64,000 bases of DNA, taken from the NCBI GenBank assembly GCA_013398615.1, contig VZSR01000243.1, positions 1,379,317 through 1,443,316 on the forward strand, given 5' to 3'. The notes under the pieces are model-generated. The model was given only the letters and a program-made list of their open reading frames with translations. It was not told the DNA's origin and searched no databases. How positions within the stretch are numbered: the first letter of the stretch is position 1; each line of letters begins with the position of its first letter. This document shows positions 24,001-33,534 of the stretch, in pieces. This stretch comes from Brachypodius melanocephalos (Eukaryota; Chordata; Aves; Passeriformes; Pycnonotidae). A program made the translations under genes and the position numbers.

Positions 24001-27000
24001 CACAACAATTTGGAGCGAGATTCACGACTTGCAAATGGAAATAACAGAGGTAGTCCCAAGAGCCGGGATGCAAATCCCACACTCAGCCAGATTTGGCAAA
24101 GGGGAAACACCAGCACAGGCTCCAGCGAGGGCAGGGGAGGTGAAGGGAGGGGTTAACTGCAAACTGTTAAATAAATACTATTAAAAACCACCCAAAACAT
24201 GGGAAAAATGTTAAAGAGAGGTGCAGGGAGACTCTGGAATGGTGGAAAAACTGGTGGAATGGGCAGAAGGGTTCAGGAAGGGTGCTCTGGAGGTGGAGCA
24301 CAACCTCAAGGGTTCAGGAGGTGATTTCCTGATGGTTTTAAGATCTCTTTTTTTGGCTGGAAGGTGTCTTTGGCTGCCCATGTATATCACAAATATACAA
24401 TCACAATATGGGGGTGACAGGTATTAGGGACAGGCTTCACTCCTTAAGAGAAAACTTTTATCTCTCCTCATATTTCTCAGATTTTCCAGGGTCAAAAAAA
24501 TCCTTGATGGACCATCCAGAAGAAATCCATTGGAAGATTTGGGGTTCAGAAGATCCTAATGAGAGACAATACAGCAACACCCCCATTGTGGGGGCCCCTC
24601 CAGAGCAGAAAAAGCAGGACACAATGGGGAAAAAACCCCAGATTTTGACAATTTTTGAGCGTAGCAGGCTGAGTAATGAAAGCACTGAGAACCTTCAAGG
24701 ATCCCCAATTAGAGCCTCAGCTAATTAGGGCAGTGAAGAGGCTTCAGTGAAAGTTCAGGGTGTACATCCAAAGAGGCAGAGCTGAGCCCAGCCCTGGCGC
24801 TCTGCAGGAGCTGCCGATGGGGGATTATGATGATGCAAGGGCTTTGTGCAAGGCAGCAGCACAAGCAGCATCACGCCCTGAGTGCTCTGGGAACACCCCC
24901 CGTGTCCCCAGGCTGGGAGAGCTCTGCTAATTCACCCACCAGCAGCACCCAGAGGAGAGCACAGAGCTGGACAAGTGCTGCTCCAACTCCCTGAAAAGTC
25001 AAAGGATTGTTTGAGATGGGATTTCTGCTGAGTTCACAACTGCGTTTTCCCATCTCACTTCCTGCTAAGCAGGGCTGGGTGTCAGAGGGCTGAAACCTCT
25101 GCCAGCATCCCATAAAACACCGCTGGAGAAGCTCTGCACGCCTTGGAAGAGAATTCCTCGCTTGCAAACAAGTGGATTTTCCCTGGATTCTGTCCTCAGC
25201 GTAGAGGATTAATGCAGAATTCGGGCAAAGAGACAAATTTATTCCGATTTCCAGCTGGGAAGAGTTCCCTTCCTGCAGGAAACTCTGAGGAAAGAGCATT
25301 TATTTTGAGCTGTGTGCACAGAGCAGCCACAGCTGGTGTAGATAAAATCTCACAGCCACTGCTGCAGGAGTGAGAAAGGCCCCTTAACCCTTCCAGGGTT
25401 TAATTTTGTTTGCTCTCTGCTCAGTGAAAGTGATGCAGGGATGGGAATCCCTCTGGATCCATCTCCGTGGATGGTTTCCTTCAAAGCCTGCCTCAGCCTT
25501 TGTGAAATCCCTCCCTTTTCAAAGCTGCTCTGTGGGAAGGAGGAACACCCAGCTCCCCTTCCTGCACAGCAGCTCCTTGTACCCACAGTGAACTTTGCTT
25601 TAAAAGAGAATTACAGAAAAAAAAACCAAACCAGACCAAAGTGTTTTTCAGCAGAGCTGGCCTGGCTTGCTGAGCACCAAGGCTGGTGCTGGAAGGTAAA
25701 GCCAGGTTATTCACAGGCAGAGGTGAAGTTGTCTCCCGTGGAGAGCAGCCCTGTAAAACAGGTTTGGGATGAAGGATCCCCTCTCAGGACAAAGGATGCA
25801 AGGGGGGCTCTGCTTCTGCTGATAAATCAAGGCTTTTATTGGACTGCACAAGCTGCTCTGGACCATTCTCACTTTTCAATTGTGAGTGGTTATTACCCAG
25901 CCTCACAAACCTTTTCCTGGCTGTTTTTTGTGCTGGTTCTGGTGAAAACTGTGTGGGTTTTTTGGGGGGTGTTTTGATTTTTTTTTTTTGTTTGTTTGTT
26001 TGTTTTTTGGTTTTTGGGTTGTTTTTTTTTTTTTTTGGTTTGGTTTTTTTGGTATTTTTTTTTTTTCCTTTAAATCTGCAGCAGGAAAAGAATGCAAAGT
26101 GGACCTGGGGAGAGCATTAAAGGTTCAGTAAAGTAGGCAAATAGCACTGGGTGGGAAATCAGGACAAATGTCTCTGTCTGAGTCCCTGTGCCTTTCACTT
26201 GTGGCTGCTCAGCAGGAACAGGGGGTGAGTGACTCTCACCCCAGGCTCCTCAAAAGTGGAAGATGCTGCCGTGTCCTCTGTCTGGGGCAGAGATATCAGG
26301 CTCTGCACTGCCCTAACTACAGGTGTCTGTGTTCTGCCTTGTTTGCATTCCTCTCCTCTGTCTGCTCCGTGAGACAAGCAGGGCTTCCTAATTCCACAGG
26401 AGCTTTCCCAGCTCTAAAGCACGGCTCCTCTCCTCCCTACAGGCCTACAGCAAAGACAGGCTGAAATCTGCATTAATTCTGCAGAACTGAAGGGCAGATG
26501 TACCCAAACCCAGCTTATTCTGTGACGCTTTGGTGCCACCACATCGCTGAGCTCCCAGGTTGGCAGGGCAGCAAAACAAACACCACTTTTGGAGTCACAC
26601 AACAGCCAGGGAAGAGGAAATCCTTGCAGATAAACCCTGGGCATCCAGCACTGTGTGAAAAGCTCTGTCAGGACACAGCTTTATTGTGGTCACCCCTCCA
26701 GAACGGGTTTGGATGTTCTAAAGGCACTCCGGAGCTGCTGGGATTCCCTGCTGGGATAACAGGGCAGGGGAAGGGATGAGCCGGTGTGAGGTTGTTGCTT
26801 ATCCCTTCCAAAAGGGCAGCAGCACCAGCCACCCTCCCAAATTTGTGGTCACATTCCAGCCGGGCTCATCTGATAAGAAGAGGTGTGACACACCAGGGGC
26901 TCGGAAATATTCATTGCTCTTCGCGGCTCTCGCTGAGGCTCCACCTCTGGTGAATAAATCAGGGGTGGGGACAAACATTTGTAGGCAACAGCTTTCGTGC

Positions 27001-29032
27001 TAATTGTTTTTGTCTGAGTGAATGCTCGCTCGAGTTACAACATGATCAAACTCGCTGTCAGGAGAAACTGGCACATGTGCGTGATTCGTGTTGATAAATC
27101 CCAAATCCTTCAGGCTGAGCTGCAGCACAGCCAGAGCAGGAGCTAAAGGTGGCACAAGGACTCTGAGAGAGGAATCAAACAGCATTCAGACCCCAGTTCT
27201 CTGCTCACCCGTGCTTGTGCCTTTAAAATCAAGGTGCTGGAGGTGTCTGCAGCCCCTGGAGGAGGGATCTGAGCAGCTTTGCTTGCTCAGGAAGCAGCTG
27301 TTCCCCTCGTTGCAGGCAGGGGTTGGACAGACACCAGCCACAGCTTCGTGTTAGAGCCCTGCAACGCTCAGGGCTGACATCAAAACCACCAGGACAGGCA
27401 ATTATGGAACAAACAGCAGGCTGGCAAGCCCCGCAGGAATTTGGGAAAGGCTGGCTGAGACACGGAAAAGGCTTTGTCTGGTTTCAGCGAGGCTGCAAGC
27501 TGGAGATGGCAGGGCAAGAAAAGAGCAGAGGAGGCAGAGATAAGCTCTGCACAAGATGCTCTTCCAGCCTGGTGAGATAAACCTTCCCAGCTCCTTAGAA
27601 ACACTCAAATTGTTCTGCCCATCAAGGGAGCTCAAGGATTTCTCACAGCAGGCACATGACAGCACTGGTTTGGGGTTTAGGAGATCTTAGTGCCCTTCCA
27701 TGTCCTGTGTGACTCTAGGTACATTGTTTTATATAATTATTATTTTATGGGGCTCCTTTCTGGCATCTCTCCTGTCCTGTCTGCTTGGAAAGTTTCTAGG
27801 CCAGCTCTTGCTTTTACCACGGGGATGTGCAGCAGCAAAAGCGGTGAGACCCTGATTTTTTGCTGGAGCAAGTGAAAATCCTGCTCATCCACCCAAAAAG
27901 CAAACAACTTTGAGCCAACAAAGGTGAAAGACATTTCATTAGTGAAGTCTCCCTGGGTGTCCATCCTCTGAACCTGTTGCAGTAACACCTCAGGGGACAT
28001 GATCAGGTTTTGTGCTTGCACCAGGATTTGTTTTTTTGTTTTTCTTCCCATCTAAACTTCAAAAGACTCTTTCCATAGGTGTGGCTCAACAGAAAAGAAA
28101 AAAAAACCAAAACCTAATCTCGCTCTAAGGAGCTGAGATAGCAATTTTCACCAGCTCTTAGTACCCAGGAGTAACTTTAGCAGCCACTGATTTGACAATT
28201 TGTACTTTGGAGGTGCTGACCCTGAGCAGTGCCCACCTCTCTGTGGGTAACACCACACAAACACTGTCAAAACTCAAGAATATTTTTAAAAACTTAAAAA
28301 AACCCTTAAAAATATTTTTTAAAATGTAAAAACTTTAAAAAAAACCTGCTTAAAAACTAACTTAGGGCTTTGATTCAGCCTCTGCTGGCAGTCAGGTGTG
28401 CTGGCAACCAGGTTCTCCATCCCAAAATCCAGGCTGCAGTGCTGTGCTGCTGCAGGCAGGATCAGGAGAACGACAATCCCATGGAAACAGCACCCAGGCA
28501 ACACCAACTCCCCACTGAACACTTCCCACCCACCACCACTGCATCCTGGAATTCCATCCCAGGCACGACCTGGGATGGGATGGCAGGCTGGGGAGCGAAG
28601 GCTGTGGGGCGACACGGGGGAACTGCAGGCTGCTGGGAACAGGAGGAATAAAAGGAGGGATAAAAAGAGGAATAAAAGGAGAAATAAAAGGAAAGGAGGA
28701 ATAAAAGGAGAAATAAAAAATTACCTCTTTGCCTGCCTTCTCGATCTCCACCGTCACCGTGCTGTGGTTCTTGTGCTCCTGGAACATGCAGAGGTAGCAG
28801 ATGCACATCTGGTCCGTCTGGCAGAACAGCTCCATGGTCTTGCCGTGCACGGGGCATTTCCTGGCCTCGAAGTCCCTGATGGGGTCCAGCAGCTGGTGGT
28901 CCCGGAACGCCGCTCCCTCCAGGTGGGGCTTGAGGTGCAGCTCGCAGAAGGAAGCCTGGCACACCAGGCAGGATTTCACAGCCTTCTGCTTGTTGTCGAT
29001 GCAGGAGTCGCAGAGAACGTCCTCGAGCTTCA
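8366..29032 (-). CDS. TRIM29: TRIM29 (ATDC), eight visible coding exons, 5' end lost in gap
   Basis: This is the spliced gene model, with exons (minus strand) 29032-28725, 21773-21678, 20533-20300, 19940-19742, 16750-16667, 12557-12456, 11490-11411 and 8428-8366. The phases agree at every junction and give 387 residues plus a stop. TRIM29 is a RING-less tripartite-motif protein with two B-boxes and a coiled coil. In mammals it is a mostly cytoplasmic scaffold in epithelia that binds p53-pathway and Wnt/Dishevelled partners and dampens innate signalling (established knowledge). Identity rests on near-identity to human TRIM29 in the B-boxes, the coiled coil, the 'HVEKICKADL' block, the 'NFIERNHMEN' block and the C-terminal 'HYRPFYVNKGNG' end. 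About 165 N-terminal residues and the promoter are missing because of the N-gap, and one internal human exon was not found. A second TRIM family member is very unlikely given the C-terminal match, since TRIM29 has no SPRY domain and none is seen here. Confidence 0.95.
8520..8705 (+). mobile_element. Diverged CR1-like element, copy B
   Basis: This is the same element as at 5332-5530, with shared words 'attccttagggaatca', 'gcattaaaaatgttcat' and 'gtcactgagctcagg'. It lies within the last TRIM29 intron just upstream of the terminal exon acceptor. The two copies share non-standard sequence, so either a local duplication or a common CR1 subfamily is possible. Confidence 0.6.
10920..11405 (-). repeat. 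Tandem array of splice-donor-like units
   Basis: About 12 copies of a motif read on the minus strand as (A/G)GTCTGTATTGGTAAGAAAA. They lie near 10922, 10951, 10979, 11024, 11066, 11108, 11136, 11165, 11210, 11257, 11302 and 11350. Spacing is about 28-30 or 40-54 bp, with a higher-order unit of about 184 bp (10929 to 11113). Copies are separated by poly-A runs on the plus strand. The motif equals the last bases of the penultimate TRIM29 exon plus its donor at 11410, so the array seems to have grown from that exon-intron edge. Ten copies keep GT at the donor position. Confidence 0.88.
11411..11490 (-). CDS. TRIM29: TRIM29 penultimate exon
   Basis: This is an 80-bp exon with two bases completing a split codon and 26 codons, leaving phase 0. 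It reads YPSIVRHQSTK...TPQTWKSSSKQSVL, clearly matching human YPSLMRSQSPK...QPQTWKSGKQTML. The acceptor is GTTGTCACAG before 11490, and the donor is TTG|GTAAGA at 11410-11409. The last 10 or so bases and the donor are the same as the repeated motif of the tandem array at 10920-11405 that follows directly in the intron. Confidence 0.93.
11491..12455 (-). other. TRIM29 intron where a human exon is expected
   Basis: This 965-bp interval lies between exon 6 and the penultimate exon. It holds a three-copy 23-bp tandem repeat (11938-12007), an AT/poly-T microsatellite (12115-12142) and a unique stretch rich in ATTA words (11700-11870). Human TRIM29 has one more exon here (NYTSRVWEYSSS... to SLKG). 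I read all minus-strand frames and found no WEY-type match flanked by usable splice sites. Confidence 0.7.
11938..12007. repeat. 23-bp tandem repeat, three copies
   Basis: 'cacactcggggcatcccctg' followed by 'ccc' is repeated three times without change, in the intron before the penultimate TRIM29 exon. Confidence 0.95.
12456..12557 (-). CDS. TRIM29: TRIM29 exon 6: diverged Ser/Gly-rich linker
   Basis: This is a 102-bp exon, phase 1 to phase 1, which I recovered from splice signals rather than from strong homology. The acceptor CTTCTGTCTTCCAG precedes 12557, and the donor G|GTACTA lies at 12455-12454. In the frame set by exon 5 it encodes V-GNGTKLPFQFSSVGQNPPG and ends FTKTG, without a stop. 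The human counterpart (GVRTSYQPSSPGRF... to GTKG) has a similar length and composition but only weak identity. The donor lacks the usual A at +4 and G at +5. Reading through it gives a stop four codons later. Confidence 0.82.
14291..14490 (+). mobile_element. CR1 fragment
   Basis: It contains 'agggacaccttccactat', 'ccaacctggccttgggcac', 'cagccacagcttctct' and 'cccctctaaacctgctccc' in CR1 order. The head with 'ggttggaagggacc' is missing. It lies in TRIM29 intron 5. Confidence 0.8.
15890..15963. repeat. Hexanucleotide array (GTCCCT)n
   Basis: About 12 perfect copies in TRIM29 intron 5. It gives LSLSLS and PCPCPC frames that are not genes. Confidence 0.97.
16667..16750 (-). CDS. TRIM29: TRIM29 exon 5
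   Basis: This is an 84-bp exon, phase 1 to phase 1. Joined to exon 4 it reads G-DHRFMMNNYEWNQPDNLKRF and continues to FLSPK. Human has GDHRYVNNYTNSFGGEWSAPDTMKRYSMYLTPKG here, so the bird version is shorter in the middle (the TNSFGG-like stretch is absent) but keeps the ends. The acceptor is CTGCCTCCCCAG and the donor is AAAG|GTACGG with GT at 16666-16665. No separate domain is known for this part. Confidence 0.92.
17538..17663. repeat. T/G-rich low-complexity block
   Basis: Long T runs broken by single G or C bases, including a (TTG)n stretch. It lies in TRIM29 intron 4. Confidence 0.9.
18512..18668. repeat. Local tandem duplication, about 70-84 bp unit
   Basis: Unit A (18512-18579) and unit B (18585-18668) share 'aatacagtgaatttgagtga' and 'gttcctcagctgcctgtgct'. 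B has about 16 extra bases (ggcacattttcagcag). Confidence 0.93.
19742..19940 (-). CDS. TRIM29: TRIM29 exon 4: post-coiled-coil region
   Basis: This is a 199-bp exon, phase 0 in and phase 1 out, with 66 codons plus one base. It reads EFGALMRNYV, then a proline-rich turn (PPPSLPTY), then VLLEGE and the strongly conserved DDLLNVCMRHVEK and NFIERNHMEN blocks. Human TRIM29 has the same blocks in the same order. The acceptor is TTTTTTGGCAG and the donor is AACG|GTAAAA at 19741-19740. The last base completes a glycine codon with the first two bases of exon 5. Confidence 0.95.
19941..20299 (-). other. TRIM29 intron 3
   Basis: This is a short 359-bp intron between exons 3 and 4. It ends in a long pyrimidine tract before the TTTTTTGGCAG acceptor. 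Nothing else was recognised. Confidence 0.85.
20300..20533 (-). CDS. TRIM29: TRIM29 exon 3: main coiled coil
   Basis: This is a 234-bp, phase 0-0 exon encoding 78 residues from NYTTNEKATVDQHFK to ISDSVLFLQ. The human counterpart starts SFTTNEK and ends ISDSVLFLQ. The length of 234 bp is the usual size of the central coiled-coil exon in TRIM genes. The acceptor is CCCCATCCAG before 20533. The donor is CTGCAG|GTGACA with GT at 20299-20298. The charged heptads (RDLERQRDEVK, ELEERAKLLRED) continue the coiled coil begun in exon 2. Only 359 bp of intron separates it from exon 4. Confidence 0.95.
20534..21677 (-). other. TRIM29 intron 2
   Basis: This intron is 1,144 bp. It contains a trinucleotide (AAT)n microsatellite at 21020-21051. 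The stretch 21585-21655 is purine-rich on the plus strand. No exon was seen. Confidence 0.8.
21020..21051. repeat. (AAT)n microsatellite
   Basis: About ten triplets in TRIM29 intron 2. Confidence 0.97.
21678..21773 (-). CDS. TRIM29: TRIM29 exon 2: start of coiled coil
   Basis: This is a 96-bp, phase 0-0 exon encoding 32 residues that begin AELSLQKEQLQLK and end WQKERDRIK. It corresponds to the human TRIM29 segment TELSLQKEQLQLK...KDRIK. The acceptor is a strong pyrimidine tract ending CCCACAG at 21774, and the donor is AAG|GTGCGT with GT at 21677-21676. The Lys/Glu/Leu-rich heptad pattern is the first part of the dimerising coiled coil that follows the B-boxes in TRIM proteins. Confidence 0.95.
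25958..26066. repeat. T/G-rich low-complexity block
   Basis: T runs with interspersed G, including (GTTT)n, in TRIM29 intron 1. Confidence 0.9.
28640..28722. repeat. Purine-rich tandem repeat beside the TRIM29 exon 1 donor
   Basis: Variants of 'ggaggaataaaa' repeated about seven times. On the transcript strand this is a U/C-rich run that begins right after the donor GTAA of exon 1. Confidence 0.9.
28725..29032 (-). CDS. TRIM29: TRIM29 exon 1, 3' part: B-box 1 and B-box 2
   Basis: This stretch holds 102 complete codons after two bases of a codon split by the gap. Counting from the first full codon (K1), B-box 1 has zinc ligands C7, C10, C21, C24, C29, H32, H36 and H45. B-box 2 has C59, H62, C70, D73, C78, C81, H86 and H89. 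Both sets fit the B-box consensus spacing, so both zinc sites look intact. The exon ends with GAG at 28725 followed by GTAATT, phase 0. The residues before the next exon read KAGKE, where human has KAEKE. The 5' part of the exon, including the start codon, is in the 100-N gap that begins at 29033. No RING domain is expected in this family member. Confidence 0.95.
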
Positions 29033-29132
29033 NNNNNNNNNNNNNNNNNNNNNNNNNNNNNNNNNNNNNNNNNNNNNNNNNNNNNNNNNNNNNNNNNNNN
29101 NNNNNNNNNNNNNNNNNNNNNNNNNNNNNNNN
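29033..29132. other. Assembly gap (100 N) inside TRIM29 exon 1
   Basis: Exactly 100 Ns, the usual placeholder for a gap of unknown size. The left edge cuts TRIM29 exon 1 within the coding sequence, just before B-box 1. The right edge begins with a 30-base poly-A run (29133-29162). The start codon, 5' UTR and core promoter are presumably inside the gap. Confidence 0.98.

Positions 29133-29162
<30 letters not shown>
29133..29162. repeat. Poly-A run at gap edge
   Basis: Thirty consecutive A bases directly after the N-gap. A homopolymer of this kind could have stopped the assembly. Confidence 0.95.
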
Positions 29163-29164
<2 letters not shown>

Positions 29165-30844
29165 ATCCATTTTCATTAAGATGTAGCAACCAGTTCCACC
29201 GCTTGTTTCAAAAATAATTTGGCCAGCAGCTGAGGTTCCCTCCTTGCAGAGATGGGCAGGGTCGGGGAGACCACGAGATGCCCAAGGTGGGTTTATTAAC
29301 TGGGTCATAGCCCTGCACCAAAATAATTAGGGTTGTAATTAAAATGAACGCCTAGAATAAAGCATTCTTCAAGCAGGTTCCCCCCCCAGGGCTTGCTGCG
29401 TTCAGGAGAGAGGAGAAATCCATGGTTAATACTGGGTTTAATCGGCCCTATTATCTTTATTTTGATTTTATTTTGGGTTTGTACAAGGTCTGTCCATCCA
29501 GACCTGGAAATAACCCAGCCACGGATCAGAACAGGTAAAAATTGGCTGGCCCTGCTTTTCCCACAGGCCACATAATCTCCAAGAGATGAGTGGTGAAATA
29601 AAACCCCCATTGTGTGCTCTGAGATAAAAGTTCAGCTGTATCCTATGGAGCTCTTCCCATAAACGTCTTCAGAACGGGAAGAGGAACCATTTCGCAGCTT
29701 AGATGGTCAAAATATCTCTTGCCAGAGAAAAGAAGTGAAAAAGTTTTAAAAACCATCTGGTTCCAGCAGCTGAATTCCTGGAAAATGTTCACTTGTTGGA
29801 ATCACAGAGGATTTCAGGAGAAAAAAAAGCTCTTTATGAGCACTGGTGGATTCCAGTGACTTCTAAAGGACGAGGCTGATCTTCCTTTCACATCCTTTCA
29901 CATTCTACTCAGAATTTCAGTGAGATTTCTCTGAGATGAATGCCCAAGGTGCAAATTAACCACGCCAGAGGTTTGTGCTTAATTGAGTTTTCTCAGAACG
30001 CCCCAGTGGCATCGGTGAATGTGGTTTTTAGCTGTAAAAAATCTCCTTAAATGTGCACAAGGACCCCCCTGTTGGAAAGGATTTGAGTGAAAATCCAGCT
30101 CTGTCTTTTCCAGCTTTCTTTTTTTTTTTGATGTGTGGAGGAAACAGAGGCAAAGCAGGAACAGCATAAATTCTGGATATGAAGGAGAAGGAAAGAACCT
30201 GTCTGATAAATGCAGTTTTAAAAGTCTTGTCTGTGCAAAATGAGAGAAAATGAAAAGTGAAATTCTTTTCCTGGGCTCCCAGATCATGGATCCAGCCCCT
30301 CTCTCTGCCTGCTTGTCTTTATGACTCTCTCTTTATGAAAAATGCCTCAGCATTCTGCATTTTTTTGGGTAATAGTTGTTGGGAAAGGGCATTTCTTTCA
30401 TTAATATTTTTTTATTAACAGACCCACAGCCTCTCATGAGTCAGAATTCATTCCCCGGCGCAGGAAAGGGCAATGCCGTTTTTTAAGGCCCGATTTCATA
30501 AAGGAAAAATCTGCCTGACATCAATGCATTTCTTTCCCCCTGGCTTGCTGGGCTGAGCTGTTCTTTAGAACATCAACAGTCCTGTAAGTCTCCAAGTAAT
30601 TAAAAATACTGCAGGGTGGAGGCTCCTGTTCTCACGTGTACTGAGGAGATTCAGCAGAGCTGTTCCAGCCAAGGTTAATCCTTGAGGAACAAAAAACATC
30701 CCAAGGAAGAGGTCTGGCTTGGACAAAGGTGGCCTTGGTTTGTTTCTCTGATGCTTTGATAAGATTTTGGTGTGGGTAAGGCAGATAAAAGGTTAAAGAT
30801 TGGGGGTTTTGGGTCTTGGTTTTACTGATGCAAATCCAGAGTGA

Positions 30845-31215
30845 ATCCCAGAATCATGGGATGAGTTGGAAGGGACCTTAAAGCCCTTCTAGTGCCACCC
30901 CTGCCAGGGGCAGGGACACCTTCCACTGTCCCAGGGTGCTCCAACCTGGCCTTGGACACTCCCAGGGATCCAGGGGCTTCTCTGGGCCCCTGTGCCCACT
31001 CTCCCAGGGAACAATTCCTTCCTAATATCCAACCCAAATTTCCCCTCTTGCAGTTTGAACCCATTTCCCCTTTTCCAGTTCCTGATCCAGCGTCCCTCCC
31101 CAGCTTCCCTGCAGCCTCTCCAGATCCTGGGAGGAGCTGGGAGCTCTCCACACAACCTTCTCTGCTCCAGCCTGAACATTCCCAACCCTCAGCCTGTCTC
31201 CAGCTTCTTCATCAA
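30845..31215 (+). mobile_element. CR1 element, well preserved 3' segment
   Basis: It starts 'cccagaatcatgggatgag', then 'ttggaagggaccttaaag', 'gggacaccttccactgtccc', 'tccaacctggccttggacac' and 'ttccttcctaatatccaacc'. It continues to 'ctccagcctgaacattccc'. This is the longest CR1 copy in the window, on the plus strand. Confidence 0.9.
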
Positions 31216-32547
31216 CCCCGTGGCCCCCTCTGGACCTGCTCCAACACTTCCTCGTGTTGGGGATCTCATATTCCAGGTGCCCGTTTCTGCACACCCACAT
31301 TTTCCAGGCAATTCAGGAGCCAAAACACAGCCCAGCCTGGACATCTCCTTATCTCTGCCCCTCCCAGAGGCGGCTGCTGCTGCCTCCAGCATGAGTTCAT
31401 TTTTGTAGGAGCATCCCCTGGGATTTTTTTGCTCTGCTCCCTGCACAGGACAAGTGTCCCCTGCCAGGTGCTGTCGCAGCACACAGGGCCCTGGCTGTGC
31501 CTGTGACTCAGAGCACACACCCACGGGTGGCATCTGCAGGGGCCTTTCATCTCCGGGACTCGGCAGAGCTTCTCAAAGGTTCGCAAATTAAACCTGACAA
31601 CACCTTTGCAAAATAGGTCTGGGCTGGTAACCCCACGTAGCAATTAGGGAAACTGAGGCATGCACTGGGGAGCTGGCAAGTTTTTCAGCAAAATGAAAGT
31701 TTTTTTCCCCCCTGAAATCGCTGTGCAGCCTTTTTGCTTTCTCTTAACTTTTAACTTTTGCACTCTCTTGTTTTCCATCTTTTGCATCCTCTTATTTTTT
31801 CATGGTTGTGAAATCCTTGTTCTTTTTTATGAATACCTCATAATGCTGCTGTCGTTGTTTAGAATTTAATATTTTTTTTGTCACCGCACCAAACAGTTTG
31901 GGTGTTTTATTGCCGGCACCAAAACATTTCCACTCCGCAATATCGCTGCGCACGGCTGGCGTCGGAAAACCGATCTCCCCAGGATGGAAAAGTGAAAGAA
32001 AACTGGGCCCACTTCAAACCAAATAGAACAGAAACAGTTAAGCCAACCCCGGGGCACTCCTTTAGACAGGCTCCAGAGCAGGTTTTCAAACAGCAGCCAG
32101 TGATGAAGTCATGGGGACTCAGGGAGGATTAGCTCAACCAGCCCATGATTCACTGGCCCTGCTTCTCACAACAGCTCCCAGCCAAGCAGGAGCAGGGAAC
32201 CTGCCTGGCAATTGCCTGCTGCCTGCTCTGCCCACTAATCCACTTGCACATCCCACATATTTCCAGCCCTTTCTCATTTCTTCCACCTTTACGTGAAATA
32301 AATCCCAGGGAAGGTGACGCCGAGGCGCAGCCGGGCTGTTCCTGCTGTGGGAGAGCTCGGGGATCAGCCCAGCAGCCGTGTGGGGACCATTGGGCAATGG
32401 CAGGGCAGGGGAGCAGCTGCCAGGGTGACAGCAGAGCTGGCAGAACGAGTTCAGGGCTCCCACGGGGATCACAGTCAGGCAGCAGCACGTCCAGGTGGGT
32501 CACTGGGGCTCTCCCGGGAGAGAGGGCAGCTCTGCAGAGGCTCTGTG

Positions 32548-32860
32548 ATTTCATGGTTTGGGCTGGAAGGGACCTTAAATCCCATCTCATCCCATCCCTG
32601 CCATGTTCAGGGACATCTTCCACTCTCCCAGGTCACTCCAGCCTGGCCATGGACACTTCCACAGCTTCTCTGGGCACCCTGAGCCAGGGCTCACCTCCCT
32701 CTGAGTAAAGAATTTCTTCCAAACATCTCTTCCAACCCAGTATAAAACCTGTTGTTATCTACCCATCGAAAAAGTCCCTCTCTCCACTTTTTATAAACCT
32801 CCTTAAGACTGGAAAGCCACAGTGAGATCCACTGGGAGCTTTCTCTTCCTCAAAAACGTG
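32548..32860 (+). mobile_element. CR1 fragment
   Basis: It contains 'gtttgggctggaagggacc', 'cagggacatcttccactc', 'cactccagcctggccatgg' and 'aaagaatttcttccaaaca', the same order as the copy at 30845. It is somewhat more diverged. Confidence 0.88.
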
Positions 32861-32872
32861 GAGTTTAAGTGA

Positions 32873-32990
32873 GATGGACCCAATTTAGATAAGATGGACT
32901 CAACTTAGATGAGATGGACTCAACTTAGACGAGATGGACTCAATTTAGATGAGATGGACTCAATTTAGATGAGATGGACTCAATTTACAG
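32873..32990. repeat. 20-bp tandem repeat, about six copies
   Basis: The unit is 'agatggactcaatttagatg', with 'caactt'/'caattt' and 'gacg'/'gatg' variants. It directly follows the CR1 fragment at 32548-32860. Confidence 0.95.
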
Positions 32991-33534
32991 GGCATAAAGT
33001 GAAGCTCAGGTGTTTGTGCTGATTTGACCACCAGCCGTGTGTCTTGGATTGGGGGATGAAGGGAAGGAAAGCTGAACCAACAGGATTCAGGAATTTGGGG
33101 GATGAATTTGGTTCAGTTCTACTCAGGATTTGGCTTCCTACACCAAGACTTGGACTTTTAGGGCGCTGGGAGCATCCAAGGAGCTCCTCCAGGGTACCAC
33201 AGAGGCCAAACACCCTTCCAGGGCTTAAACCAGGCCTGCAGGCTATGAGCAGGACCATGGGGAATTTTAATTATTGGCAGAAGTTGCAGGCAGGACACGG
33301 TGCCCCGTTGTGTAAGAGCGATACCGGGCGAGGCAGGGGCAGGGCTGTGGCAGCACAGAGGATTTGTGCAGCCTGGGGGGGCACAGCCCCTTCCCTGGGC
33401 TTCTGCTGAGTCTGGAAAGGGCAAAACGACAGCTCAGCATTAAACCAGAGGACAGACAGACGGGAGGCTGAGTGAGAGGCCAATGACAGATCAGAAAGGG
33501 GGAATTTACTCGTTGCAAATGCAGGCTGGGTGTT

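Larger units (their letters stand above)
21774..28724 (-). other. TRIM29 intron 1
   Basis: At 6,951 bp this is the longest intron, as is usual for a regulatory first intron. It holds a purine-rich array next to the donor (28640-28722) and a poly-T/G block (25958-26066). An A/T-rich self-complementary stretch lies at 28276-28365. Several unique stretches (22075-22200, 26860-27110, 27690-28060) could be regulatory. I see no exon in it. Confidence 0.75.

Noticed and set aside
28398..29186. 262-codon plus-strand frame opposite TRIM29 exon 1
   Set aside because: It is an antisense shadow of the B-box exon and crosses the gap.
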